From: Neoceratodus forsteri | Lineage: Eukaryota > Chordata > Ceratodontiformes > Ceratodontidae | Direction of reading: 5' to 3' | NCBI GenBank assembly: GCA_016271365.2 | Contig: CM028132.1 | Coordinates: 1,190,511,001-1,190,575,000, forward strand | Length of the DNA: 64,000 nt | Part shown: positions 43,613 through 55,045 of the stretch, in pieces | Numbering within the stretch: the stretch's first letter is position 1 | Layout: the number at the start of each line of letters is the position of its first letter | Made by a program: the position numbers and the translations under genes | Notes under the pieces: generated by a model | Told to the model about the DNA's origin: nothing | Databases searched by the model: none | The model's input: only the letters and a program-made list of their open reading frames with translations

Positions 43613-44000
43613 AGAACAGCGCACAACAGTTTTCTTCTGTTTAGGTTTTGGTGGCACATATCTTTTATTATTCATGAGGCTTGAGGGTGAAGGAGGGAGG
43701 TTGGGTGCTAGAGGGTGGTATGATGAGGGGTGTTCACTAATCTCAGGGACAGGGTAGGAGAGGAGGGTGCTTTGTGTACGCTGGTGAGGAAAGGCTATTC
43801 TTTGAATACCAGTGGCCCTGGCTACTAAAACTGATTAACTTTGCTGTGGCTGGGAAAGAGAGAAGTGGGTGCTTGAGAGTGTGTGGGTGGAGGGCACAAT
43901 TTAGGATGGTGAGGGTAGTGGGAACTGACTGTCACAAAATTTTCTTTTTAAACAGATTCCATGAGTAAACCAAGAACAAACGGGATCAACTCCTGTTATG
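43613..44000. other. No gene recognised
   Basis: G-rich sequence (AGGGTGAAGGAGGGAGG-like near 43685). No feature identified. Confidence 0.4.
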
Positions 44001-44004
44001 CTAC

Positions 44005-45887
44005 TGTAACCCCCCTACAAATGGGGGTTCCCGAAAAGTCTTCCCTGAGCTTGCCTAAATGCTCACTGCCCGGCTGGTGTCCTGTGTTTTAGCAGCTTAA
44101 ATGTATTGCCAGAGAGTCCCTGTAAATCCTTTGTGTACTGTCTCTTTAAGAGCTGCCTGGATTTCAGTTATAAGTAATCTGAGAGGGAGCTCTGTTGAAA
44201 GATGTAACTATTTGCTGAAAATCATTTAGAGTGTTAATGATAATGTAGTTTGTCTAACCTGCCTTCTTTGCAGCAAGGACTGTCTTGTTTATCCCCACCA
44301 TTTGACCTGGGACTGTGAATTGGACCAATCAGTTCTGGTGGTACCTAAAATGTAGCCAGACTACAGGAGCTGTCTGAAGTCAAAATCTGTAGGAATTGTA
44401 GTTTTGGGCTTTTGGCACCTTTTTGCAACTGAAGGGGAGCTCTTGCTTTGACGGACAGCTGAATCAGCCAACCAAACCTTTTGGATTCTGGGGAAAGTCC
44501 CTGGCTTGTTGGCAGTTTAAGGCAGATCCAAGTTGGTAGCTGAAGAAGCAAGATGCTTGAGACAGTCTCTGTGGAAAGGCTCGAGTTTTGGCCTGCATGT
44601 CTGTCTGCTGCCCTGAGAGGGGAAAGAGAATTGTTTTCGGATTGAATCTGAGTTGTGTAACTAAAGTAAGCTACTGAAGTGGGCCAGGCTCAACCTGAAG
44701 AAGACCGAAGATTTTGCTGAATGCGATCGGCCTGTTAGGAGTTCAAGCTACCCGTAAGCTCCTAGTGTGTGCAGAGACTTTGCAATTGTGACCGGGGAGT
44801 GTTTGCCTGGTACAGTGGAATTCCCTTACATGTAATTGTGCTGTGAGCTGCTAGTGGGTCGTGAGTTAGTTCCCTACTGTGTGAATTGTGTTCTGCTTGC
44901 TAGAAGCTGTATCCAGCCCAAAACGGACTGCATCCAAATTTGTCTCCATGCGGTCTGGGCCTTGCCAGACTGGCCCAGCCAGACAACCCACTGCACAGAG
45001 AAGCCATCAACGAGAGACCTGCCTGGGGATCAGCCCCCCTGTTCCACGCTTGAACAGGAATGACGCCTCGGCAACTCGTGTGGGCCCTGCTTCTCCTGGC
45101 ATTCCAGATCAACCACCTGCAGTCTCAATTTTCGTCCAGCCTGTGTCAAGTCTTGGGTATCGTGAGTAAATACCAGGGTAGCTCCCTGCAACAACAGCTT
45201 AATCTGAGTGTGTCATCTGATTGTCTTGTTGTTTCTTTTCCTTTACGAACAGAGCCCTCTGGCTCCGGATTACAAATATTGTGTACTGTGCGTGTTGTGT
45301 TTTCCATCACAGGGCCCCAGCCAGCTGCAACCCTGGGCAACAGTCCTGGCTAGCCCATCTCTTCTCCACCTGGGTACCCAGAAGTGTGACTGTGTGGGGG
45401 CACTCAAAGCGCATGCATAACTGCTTGATTGATATAACTTTTAAGCTAATTAACCTGATTTTGCCCCTTCCTTGTTCAAGTCCCCTGAATAAATCAGACC
45501 TAACTTTTTCTGCATGTAATCTGACTGTGGTTCAAGTTTGTGCTCAAAGTACTGTACTATTGCTATTTTCTGTGCATAACCTTGTTTTACAGGGGGTCTC
45601 CAGGGTCGAGCCAGAGGAAGCAGCCCTGGTGGTAAGTGCAAACAGTGTGGGTACTTGTGTGGTATACCAGGAGTATTGTGAAAGTGATGATTGTACAGTG
45701 TTCAGGCCACTAGAGGGGAAAGAGGGTGTTACAGTGTCCCGGAGGGCTGTGCCCAGGTTAGCTTGACCATTACCAACCCTGACCTCCAGGTGGAGGCACC
45801 CATTTCAGAACTCCGGCCCCTTAACCTGCTGCTAGCCAAGCAGGCAGGGGTAGTAGCTTCTGGGAATAGTGCCACCTAGGGGTTACA
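44005..45887 (+). mobile_element. LTR-like element, 1,883 bp, 4-bp target duplication
   Basis: Starts TGTAACCCC and ends GGGGTTACA, an unusually long 9-bp exact inverted end compared with the short TG/CA of most LTRs. The flanking CTAC is at 44001-44004 and 45888-45891. A possible polyadenylation signal AATAAA is at 45488-45493. No retroelement enzyme is encoded. It is best read as a solo LTR of a Ty3/gypsy or endogenous retroviral type (4-bp duplication). A DNA-transposon origin is not excluded because of the inverted ends. Short open frames inside have no recognisable domain. Confidence 0.6.
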
Positions 45888-45891
45888 CTAC

Positions 45892-46885
45892 TGTTTTCCT
45901 AACATCAGGCACCAAGTACTTGTTCAAACATTTTCACTAGGTGGGCAGTGCGCCACAGTCTTGGAGGTGCCATGTCCATCTAATCATATCATTTTAGAGT
46001 GGAGTCGATTGCTGTAGAGGGGGAACAATGCATGTGCAAAACACATGAAAGGGAATGCTCAGCTTGCTCGTTCCCAAGGAATCTACTGCACCACACTTAA
46101 CAGGCAACCACAGTGCATAGGTTACTGCTCTTCACTGCCATGGGCCCACTGATTATTCTGGGATGGCACAAATAATATAATCTTGATATCTATTATAATT
46201 TATTATTATTATATTTGGGCCTCATTGTAATTAAATCATTTATCAAATAATTTTACATATTTGAGTCATAGGAACCTCCACCAGTTCTGATAATTAAGCC
46301 AAGAAATGTCAACATCGTCTGTTTTGGTGGAATAAAAAATTTGGATTACAACAAACTCAACATGAGTTGATCCCTTTTGTTCTTCATGTAGTCATAGCAT
46401 TTCTGTAAGAGGATCCTTCAACTTAATTTACCTATATTGGGGTTAACAAGGGCATCCTGAGAACCTCTCACACAGTAGTAAGAAAACAAATCTGCCACAC
46501 ATTTGGGATGGCGTTGCACATAATGCAAGGTTTCCGAATTCACACCTTTATTAGTGAAGTTGAAGTGCACTGCAGCTCATTCTCTACTGTCCACTGTCAC
46601 ACAGAATTTTGTGACATCTGGAAATAGACTCACTTTCCCCTGCAACCTCAGCCCTATATCACTTACAGAAAAAAAAACCAGGGGACTGGACATTCTTCTG
46701 TTTGTGAACCCAGCAAAGGAGAATTACTTTGATTTCTCGTTCATCCCCTCTGCCTGTTAGCTATGATAGCTTTTAAATGTTAATGTTCCTGGCAGGATTC
46801 AAACTACTGGTATTTTGCTCTTAAAGCTAGTAACATTTCTTTTGCACCACAAAGCTGTACAAATTCAGCGACATGACGTCCACCT
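45892..46885. other. No gene recognised
   Basis: AT-rich sequence containing short TTATTATTAT tracts near 46195. No supported feature. Confidence 0.4.
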
Positions 46886-46905
46886 AAAAATGCTGATATT
46901 TTTTT

Positions 46906-48510
46906 ACATTTTGTCCAAAGTCAGAAAGATCACTGCCATCCCTTCCAGGGTTGGCCCTCTGTCCCTGATACGTTATGACTCAGTCTTTTATCTCCCCCAT
47001 TCTGGACCCAGGGTATGCCAGATGGGAAAGACAAAGTATAACTAGATTTGCTCAGCTAATAGAAAATGGTAGATGTATCTCCTTTCAGAGAGCAAAAGAG
47101 AAATTTCAATGGCCAAATTCTTAAGATTTATGCACGTGAGATGCTTCATTAATTCTACAGATAGTATCATGAAGTTAACTAGACATGGACAGAGTGGGAG
47201 GACTATATACATGTAGTAATGATGATAGTGGGCCCCCATTGTTACATTTCCAGTATGTATCACCCACTCTCCAAGGCCAAAAACTTTTTCCTACAAACAC
47301 AAAAGCAGGCCTGGGAGACAGAAGCTGGGATAACCATTACAGGCTCAGACTGGTCACATAGATTGAAGTGGGGCTGGAAAGTAACCTTTGCCCCAGTATG
47401 GAGAGAATTTTTTGGGAAAATATTAATTTGTTTTTTTCACACCCCAGCAATCACCCAACATTAAGCAGTACAAGGTCAGCAGCTTGCTGGAGGGGCTGTG
47501 GTCAGAGAGGAACACACTGGCATGTTTTCTGGGGTGCCCTATTCTAACAAGATTTTGGGAACAGATGAGGGAAACAGTTTTAAACATAACTGGGATGCTA
47601 ATCCCGGCAAACTTTGAGGAATGGGTGCTGGGCATTCCCTCAGCTACACATCAGAAGGGAGAGGTACGTAAAGTCTTGCTGACCCTAACAATGGTAGCCC
47701 TTACATGCATCACTGCACATTGGCTGCAGCCTGAGCCACCAACGTTGGAGGAGTGGATTGGGAGGATGAAAGAAGTAGACATGATGGAAACCATGACAGC
47801 TAAACTTCACCTGCAGATGGAGAAGCGTATTGAAAGATGGAGGGGATGGGAGGTTTGGCTTCTAGAGAGAGAGAGAGAGAGACAGGGAGATAATATGTTG
47901 CTGAACATAAGGGTAACACCTTAGAATTTTGGGATTATGGGGTGGATCTCCTAGACCTGTGCCTCTCCTCACCCCATGTTATGGTGTTGGGGGGGGATGA
48001 GGGCACAGTCTTTATCCTCATCCTGCAAACATCTCTAGGTTAATCTGTGCATATGCAAGTACTGGAGAAAACTTAGTTCATGATTGCCATCGTAACTTAT
48101 GGTGTGTCGGACCGGTGGGGGTGGGGAGGGAGTCGGGTATTGACCCACTTTTGGGTCTTTTTTTCTTTGGTTTTCTTTTACTCCTCTTCTCAAATATTTG
48201 AGAAATTTTACAGTTGGAACACTCAATTAGCTGGGATTGCATTGTTTCTGGCAGCTTATTCTGGTGTGTATAAGTCAAAATTATCCTCTAAAATATTAAT
48301 ATTTGCTTGTATTCATTTTGCTTGCCTCCCTCCCCCCAATATTTATTCAGTTATAAAGGGGGTAAGGGAGTGCATTGTAGACCAATAGTTTGGTATTATA
48401 AACTTGCTAAGTGGTACCGCATGAAACACAGAGGCTGGAGAAATTCATTGTATTTGGAAGTATGTATGATTACGCGCTGTACTTAAGTGCTGAATAAAGC
48501 TGAATTAAAA
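46906..48510 (+). pseudogene. 5'-truncated LINE-1 (L1 clade), ORF2 C-terminus and 3' UTR
   Basis: Plus strand: a TPAITQH block (about 47443), a FLGCPILTRFWEQMRETV stretch (47517-47570), an IPANFEEWVLGIP block, KVLLTLTMVALTCITAHWLQ (47670-47729), then PEPPTLEEWIGRMKEVDMME (47731-47790). The order 'CP...FW', 'A...W', 'PT..EW' closes L1 ORF2 proteins. A 3' UTR follows with an AATAAA near 48493 and a short A-run (48506-48513). The flanks share AAAATGCTGAT followed by a T-run (46886-46905 and about 48510-48529), a target duplication of the kind L1 leaves. The copy is dead: only the end of ORF2 remains and it is frame-shifted. Confidence 0.8.
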
Positions 48511-48585
48511 AAATGCTGATTTTTTTTTTCTGTTATAGTGACTGCTTCTTTTTCATAAAGACTTATTTTCTGGACTCTTCCACAG

Positions 48586-48703
48586 GTCTTGTTTAGGAGC
48601 TCGGGATCCATACTGCGGCTGGGACAGCAAGCAGAGACAATGCACCACAATTGAGGACAGTTCCAACATGAGCTTGTGGATCCAAAACATCACCAAGTGC
48701 CCG
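48586..48703 (+). CDS. sema5b: Semaphorin 5B-like exon encoding the PSI domain
   Basis: A 118-bp exon of the host gene. The acceptor TTCCACAG ends at 48585. The donor is CCCG|GTATCT at 48703/48704. One base completes a codon begun in the previous exon. The reading is SCLGARDPYCGWDSKQRQ, then CTTIEDSSNMSLWIQNI and TKCP. DPYCGWD is the hallmark of the plexin/semaphorin/integrin domain that follows the Sema propeller. The EDSSNMSLW...NIT.CP pattern favours SEMA5B over SEMA5A (from memory). Three of the module's cysteines lie here. Semaphorin 5B is a membrane axon-guidance ligand with thrombospondin repeats after this module. No stop or frameshift is present. The neighbouring exons were not found in the window. 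Confidence 0.9.
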
Positions 48704-49149
48704 GTATCTAAAATGTTACTTTATTCAGAAATGAAGATAATATTTTCTCATTCAGTATATTACCATTATACAGTCTAGCTCCTTCATAAGGTTAGGCACG
48801 AGGCTGTGTGTGTGTGTGTGTGTTTTAGTTACCAAGTTAGATTATCATGGGGCTGAATGTAGTTAGGAGACAAGGTTCTGCAGTATATACAGGAGATTTA
48901 TTTGCTTATTGATTAGAATTTTTTCTCACCTGAATAAGCCATAAGTGATAAAACATCTCATCTTCAAGGTAATCCCAGAGGGCAGCATACATATAACAGT
49001 TACAGCTAAAAAGAAACAAGGATGGGAAGGGATAATATCAGCAAGAATAGTTGAATTCAGTACATATACAGTATACAGCATAACAGTTTAAACATTATAT
49101 ACTGCATATACAGTATATATAATAGTATCTACAAGTAGATAATATTGCA
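48704..49149 (+). other. Intron 3' of the semaphorin exon
   Basis: Intron of the sema5b-like gene, starting with the donor GTATCT. It contains a short GT microsatellite (48805-48823) and ATAT-rich sequence near 49050-49140. No further exon recognised. Confidence 0.6.
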
Positions 49150-51010
49150 CCTATACTTGGTTTATTAAGACAAAGTAGGCTGTCAACCCATTTAATAGTC
49201 TCCCACTCCTAGTGGGGTTATTGACCTTGATGATTCAAAACAAGGAATTCATCAAGTTTATTCTTGAATTGTTCAAAATTTGGTGCCTGGACAACGTCAT
49301 TTGGTAAGGTGTTCCAGGCTCTTGCTGATCTACAGTGAAAAAGTTATGTCTCGTAACTGAGTTAACCCTTGGCACATTGAGTTGTTTTGTATGGGATCTC
49401 AGATCATTTTTTCTTACTTTGTTATTTAACCCACATAAACCCATTAATGTAGGATTTTGCATAATCTTGTATATGAGAAGTATATCTCCCCTCTTCCTTC
49501 TGGTTTCTAAAGTAAATAATTTCAAAGTACTAATCCTTGAATTGTAATCCTTTGTTTTCAACCCTTTTATTGACTTAGTTAATTGCCTTTGAGTTTTTTC
49601 TGAGATGTATGTCGCGTTTTAAGTAAGGGTTCCAAGGAGGTGATCTGTAGTCAAGATGTGGTATAATATAAGATTTATATAATTTCATTATACATTCGTT
49701 GTCCCTTGTTAGGAAAGTTTTATTTATTGTTCTTAGTAATCTATTAGTAGTCTGAGATATATAATGACGGTGGTCTGATTATGCTAAGTCAGTATTGATC
49801 CAGATACCCAGATCTTTCTTTCGCGGAAGAGTTTAATGTTTTGCCATTAAGTTTGTATTTGTAACCCAGATTTTTTTTTTTTCCAAAATGCATAACTGTG
49901 CACTTGGATTCGTTAAATTGCATTTTATTAAGTATCCCCCACTTCTTAATTTTTTCCGGGTCCAGACTTAGGATTTGATGTTTCTCTAAACAGTCCACCT
50001 CACCTCCAGCCTTCGTATCGTCTGCAAATTTGGAGATGACACTGCTTAGGCCCTTCCCCATATCACTGATGTATAATGCAAACAGGATAGGGCCCAACAC
50101 CGATCCCTGCGGTACACCACTGGTCACAAGCCCTTCTTGTGACCAGGCCCCATTGATCCTAACCGATTGCTTTCAGTTAGTAAGCCAATTATTTATCAAT
50201 CTTACAACATGTTTACTAATTCCCATAGACGTTATTTTAGTTATTAATAGGTCATGGAGTATGGTGTCAAAAGCCTTTTTTTATATCCAGAAGGATGACA
50301 TCGGTGGAGATATTCTTATCCAAACGGGCACTCACAAATTCATAAAATGACAATAGATTGGTAGTACATGAAAGTCCCTTACAAAAAACATTTTATGAAT
50401 AATCATTCAGATTCAATGTATCCATTTCCTTAACTATTATTGTTTTGATTACCCTTTCCATAAGTTTACAACATATGGAGGTTAGGCTTATTGGCCTGTA
50501 ATTTGTGACACTGGACCTGTTGCCCTTTTTGGGGACCGGAATTATGACCGCCCTTTTCCATTCATTCGGGACCAGTCCTGTTTGTAGGGATTTATTAAAT
50601 AGCAAGGTAAGGGGGTAAGTTAACATGTTAGCTAGGTTTTTTAATGGCACTGGATTCAAATGGTCAGGGCCAGGGGATGAAGTGGTTTTTAGTTTTAGTA
50701 ATTCATCAAGTACTTCTTTAGTCTTAATTCTGATTGGGGGGGAAGGTTCCTTCCATATTAAATTCAGAGTTGAAGCTGGATTTCAGATTGAATGCTGAGA
50801 TGAAATATTGAATAAAGCACTGAGCAATTTCTTTAGTGCCTGTAATTATTTCCCGATTGTTTAGTATTGATGAAATTTTGTTTAAAGCTTGTTTATTACT
50901 GTTAATGTAGGCATGGAAGCTTTTCATATCCTTTTTATTGGCTAACCTTTGTTCTAACTTTCTTTTTTCCTTCCTTATCATTTTGTTTAATTTTGCTTAT
51001 TCGTTTCTGT
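49150..51010 (-). pseudogene. CR1-group LINE, RT to 3' end, minus strand
   Basis: Minus strand from about 51000: KRKLEQRLANKKDMKSFHAY, KISSILNNREIITGTKEIAQ; then NEWKRAVIIPVPKKGNRSSV and NYRPISLTSICCKLMERVIK (50550-50430); VTSGVPQGSVLGPILFALYI and ISKFADDTKAGGEVD with FADD (complement of about 50010-50040); LDPEKIKKWGILNKMQFNES and KCTVMHFGKKKNLGY. The C-terminal part (49561-49235) holds KLFTLETRRKRGDILLIYKI. The 3' UTR ends near 49150. It is 5'-truncated without an endonuclease and is broken by frameshifts near 50140-50390, 49790 and 49560. Its C-terminus closely resembles the fragment at 22820-23590. Confidence 0.85.
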
Positions 51011-51499
51011 ACAATATTTGATTATTGATATTAGGATTATTTCTGTACATTTTAAATAACTTGTATTTTTTACATATCTGTTTTTTTTATTACTTTATTG
51101 AATCAGAGCAGAATAATTCCTTTTTTGTTGTATTTTTTTCCTCATTGGAACATGTCGTTCCATTACATCATGTAGAATGGAGTTTATTTTATGCCACATT
51201 TTTTCAACCTCATGCCCCTTTAGTTTAGTATCTACAACTATGTGCTGTGTACAAATAAAAATAAAATGACACATGAAGAAGCAAATGAGGAAGAAAAATA
51301 TAAGTAGGGGGTAGTGTTAAAAGATTCCCTTGGTGTAGCACTTACAGTGACAAATGCCTAGGAAATACTATACCTTTTCACGTGGGGTTTAAGTAGAAGG
51401 GCATACAGGGGTACTTTTTACAGTGGGTTCACGTATAGAGAGGTTGCACTGCGCATGTGTGTATTGGGGGGAGTACATTTTGCACACTTTATGTACCAA
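51011..51499. other. AT-rich DNA, no gene
   Basis: T-rich stretches near 51080-51140 that may be the far 5' remnant of the adjacent minus LINE. No feature supported. Confidence 0.4.
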
Positions 51500-51640
51500 G
51501 TTGAGATGTGAGGCAAACCTTGTTGTCAGTAGGGATTCTGTTTCTACCCAGTTTTACAGATGGAAAAACTGAAGCACAGAGAGATCAAGTGACTTTCTGA
51601 AGGTGATGAGATTCAAATTTTTGATCTCCTAGACCACACT
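51500..51640 (-). mobile_element. MIR-like SINE fragment
   Basis: Minus strand contains TCTGTGCTTCAGTTTTTCCA and CATCACCTTCAGAAAGTCAC, matching the order of the MIR core and its 3' 'CTCAGTTTCC' stretch. The head is degraded. Confidence 0.5.
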
Positions 51641-52914
51641 AAGAAATGTATATATTACGTGGTTGGGACTTTTTAACATCATTAAAAATATCAGACATTT
51701 CCCCATATTTGATGGTAGTTAACACTACTTATGTAACTACACAAAATAATGAACAACCTATTCATTAACTATTACAAGTGTGGACACAATATATATACAC
51801 ATTATTACAATACTACTAACATGTGTAACAACCACCTGAATAACATGTGCAACAACAACCTACTATCCACCTACACTGCAGCCCTAAAACCCTCTCCAAC
51901 TACATCCCTGCAAAAATAGAAACAGCCCCCCCATCTTTACCACCTCCATATCACTTGCCTAACTAACAGCCACACATGGAAATCGGAGTTAAGCTGTGTT
52001 AAAAAAAAAAGTGCCTCAGAGCAAGAAACTTGGTGCTCCCATAACTGCTGCTTCCAGATCACAAGCCAAACTAACAGCTACAGAAAAAAAGTTAAGTTGT
52101 GTAGCAAAAAAAAAAAGGGGGGGGTGTCGAATCACTTTCAAAACAGTGTAGCTGCTCTACTCCCTTCCGTGCTGCAGTCCTTAAATACACTATAGGCAAG
52201 GCCACTGTTTTTCGGCGCTTGGAAAAAGCTAATTCCATTCTGACCATCCTGGATTCCAGGATTTTACTGGTGTTTGGGAATCCAATTTCCAGGATTTTTC
52301 CAGTGATCCAAAACTTAATATTATTCACTAATTTTAAGTAATAAATTTGTCTATCACAGTGTTTTATCATGTTTATATGCAGATTTAAGCCACATCAGCA
52401 GAAAACAAAAACATTTAATCTCATATTGCATATTATATAGCTACCCAGGTTTTGCATCTACCAGCTATAGAGGCTAGTGACTGTGGAACTCCATTGGCCA
52501 AACTGGCATAATTATTAAAATATTCCCTTCTCAGATCAAGGAAGCAGGTGAAGTTAAATGGTCTCATGTAACAGTAACATTTTTCTCACAAGGAGGAACC
52601 AGTTCTGATGTTTGTTCGATACTAAATAGACAAAATATAATCTTTGTTTTAATGCTGACAATGTGTTCCGTGTAATGTATAACAAAAACTTTTCCAAGCT
52701 AAAATGCAATTCATGTGTTTTATTTTAATTAGATTTACAAAGATAAACATATGCAGAGAAACACAAATCAGTTCAAATATTGGCTACTGAACATGGTTCG
52801 ACAAATACGCTACCCAGACAAATATACTACACAGACTACTTAAACTAAAGCATACTGTGTGAAAGACAGTAGAATCTAACCCATAGCTACATAATGCAGA
52901 GATACTACATATTG
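51641..52914. other. No gene recognised
   Basis: AT-rich with homopolymer runs near 52000-52130. A minus frame of 92 codons (52092-52370) has no recognisable domain. No feature supported. Confidence 0.4.
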
Positions 52915-52919
52915 CACAT

Positions 52920-53085
52920 CTACACTTTAATGCACAGTGGAGCACCATTTTTTCCCTACAATATTGCACCAGAAATGCACGTCTGCTTCATTGCACAGTG
53001 GAGCACCATATTTGTTTTCCACAATATTGCACTAGAACTGCATGTCTTCAAGTTTATTGCACATGGGGGCACCATTTTTGTGCAG
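52920..53085. repeat. Three-unit ~62-bp tandem repeat
   Basis: TGCACAGTGGAGCACCAT recurs at about 52932 and 52994, with a third diverged copy (TGCACATGGGGGCACCAT) at about 53057. ACAATATTGCAC(C/T)AGAA lies between the units. It lies at the 3' side of the hAT transposase. Confidence 0.8.
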
Positions 53086-53114
53086 TAGTACAAATGAGTG
53101 TGGGAGATTCGGGT

Positions 53115-54990
53115 CTACTTTTTGAACAGCAGCATTGAAAGTAATTTTAAATTGTCCACAGTCAGGCTTCTCCATTGGTCAGTCAGGATTTGTCCATGTG
53201 CAGAAAATGACCACTCCACATCTGCGCTGGAAGCAGGGACCCAGATGGCCTGAAGGGTTGCTTTGGCCAGAGTTGGTACCTGTGAGGACATAGAGATCCA
53301 GTACTGGAGAAGATCAAATGATTTGATCTCTGGTAGTTCCCGCACATCCTGCCGTATGTAGATCTCCCAGTCCTTTAACAGTGCATTTTCATTGTATAGT
53401 GTGAACATTGGGCTATGGGACAAGTACAGTTAGAAGTCCTTATTGAGTTTAGGGTTGGTTGAGTGGGTTGAGAATTCGACAGGCCATGAGAAACTGTGCA
53501 GATGGGTTTGACTGCAGGTGTTTTGTCAGTTTCTCTAAACTGACCTTGAAAACATTTTTGAACAGTTTGAGGTTCTCGACCCTTACTTTATTCCTCAGCT
53601 TAGAGAGGTACAGCTTTGACTTCTCACCAAAGCCATCATTTTTAGTTATGCCAGCCTCAAAACGGCTCTTAATTGACATTAGCATGTCATATGTGGATGT
53701 CACAAGAGGTTTCTCCTTTGACTGCAAAAGTTCTATCACAGCAATAATGTCACCTGAATTATCTGTAATGAACGCCAGTTGTGCTTGTAGCTCATTATAC
53801 CATTCATCCAGTAATGCCTGTAGATTGTTTACTGAGGTGGCATCACTCAAATCCACTCTGAAAAAGTCCCTCAAGTATTGCAGGTGTGTAGAATGGTATG
53901 CCACAGCTGCAAACCACATGTTCCATCTAGTTAAAACAGGAACCGGTGGCAAAGCTATCATTTTCCCCAGAGTTTCCAGATCCTCCAGAAATGTGATGAA
54001 TTCTCTTTTGCATTTTGGTGATTGCCGAAAGGCATATTTTACCAATGAAACCAGTTCATTAACTTTTTTGAAATGGTGCAGCCATGTATCCCCAACAAGG
54101 GACAAGACAGGTGCCCAGCAACACACATGCACAACATGGTCCCCAAGAACCCCACAAAGTGCGTCATTAAAACATTTAATCATATAATGAGCACTGTTGC
54201 TGACAAATGAAACCACATTCCTAAAGTCAATGTCACAACTCTGGAGAGTCTTCAAGACAGCTTGAGCCACTGTGGAATGGTTGACAGAGTCTAGTTCAGT
54301 GCTGTTTCCAAGGTATGTCTTGCCCCCTTCCAACACAAAGATGGCATTAAGAATGCACCATGACTGTTCATCCGTGCTCTCATCACATATCACAGACAAT
54401 GATTTCCCAATCAGAGCTGCTTTAAGGTTTGCATCAATTTGCTCTCTTAACTTGGGTAGATAGAGCTGCCTCAGAATGTCTGTTTTTGGCACTGCTCCAC
54501 TCCCCTTTACATACTTGCTCATCCATTCCCTCAGCTGTGGATGATCCATCTTCTCCAACAGGATATTTGCAGCCCCCCATGCCTTAACTGTGTCCATGGC
54601 CATCTCATTTCTTGCTGTGGATGATTCTGTTGCAGCTCTGAAACTGCTGGTCAGAGTCACCTGCCTTGCTTGTCTTCCTTCACAAGCAACTTGTTCCTTA
54701 TTCCTAGCATGTTTCTTGCTGATCAGATGATCTTTTACTGTATCTTTTCTGGTATGGTTCAGGACATGGTTGCAGTATGGACAGAAACGTTTTCCTCCAT
54801 CCTCATAGAGGCCTTCAGATTTGAACTGAATGGCTCGCTCCTTAGCTGAGGTGTAGCAGAGCTTGGCTTTCTTATTCAGTGGTGCAGCAGACATCATGCA
54901 GGCCGAAAGTATGAATACTGAAATCACAACCAAAAGAAATATTAGTAGTGTGTTCCACCAATCTGCTTGATGAGATAATTCAAGTAACAA
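53115..54990 (-). pseudogene. hAT-superfamily transposase with BED zinc finger
   Basis: Minus-strand protein of about 610 residues, related to the hAT group that includes CGGBP1-like genes (from memory). The likely start is at the MMSAAPLNKKAKLC methionines (complement of about 54895). The upstream hydrophobic stretch is probably not translated. A BED finger, FCPYCNHVL...VKDHLISKKH (C-x2-C...H-x5-H, about residues 70-94 of the open frame), precedes the RNase H-like catalytic fold: LSVICDESTDEQ, VVSFVSNSAHYMIKCFNDAL, then HVCCWAPVLSLVGDTW, where relatives mostly have AH rather than AP. The C-terminal dimerisation domain is 53423-53115: VPASSADVEWSFSAHGQILT, then SLTVDNLKLLSMLLF. A frameshift and one stop near 53425-53450 separate it from the 513-codon main frame. 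I could not define the terminal inverted repeats. Confidence 0.85.
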
Positions 54991-55045
54991 AACAGGGGAG
55001 ACTCAGATCCCCTAGATAGGGCAGTCCATAACTTTTATTCTCTTG

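Noticed and set aside
53459..54187. 242-codon plus-strand open frame
   Set aside because: Antisense shadow of the hAT transposase, which has all the recognisable motifs on the minus strand.
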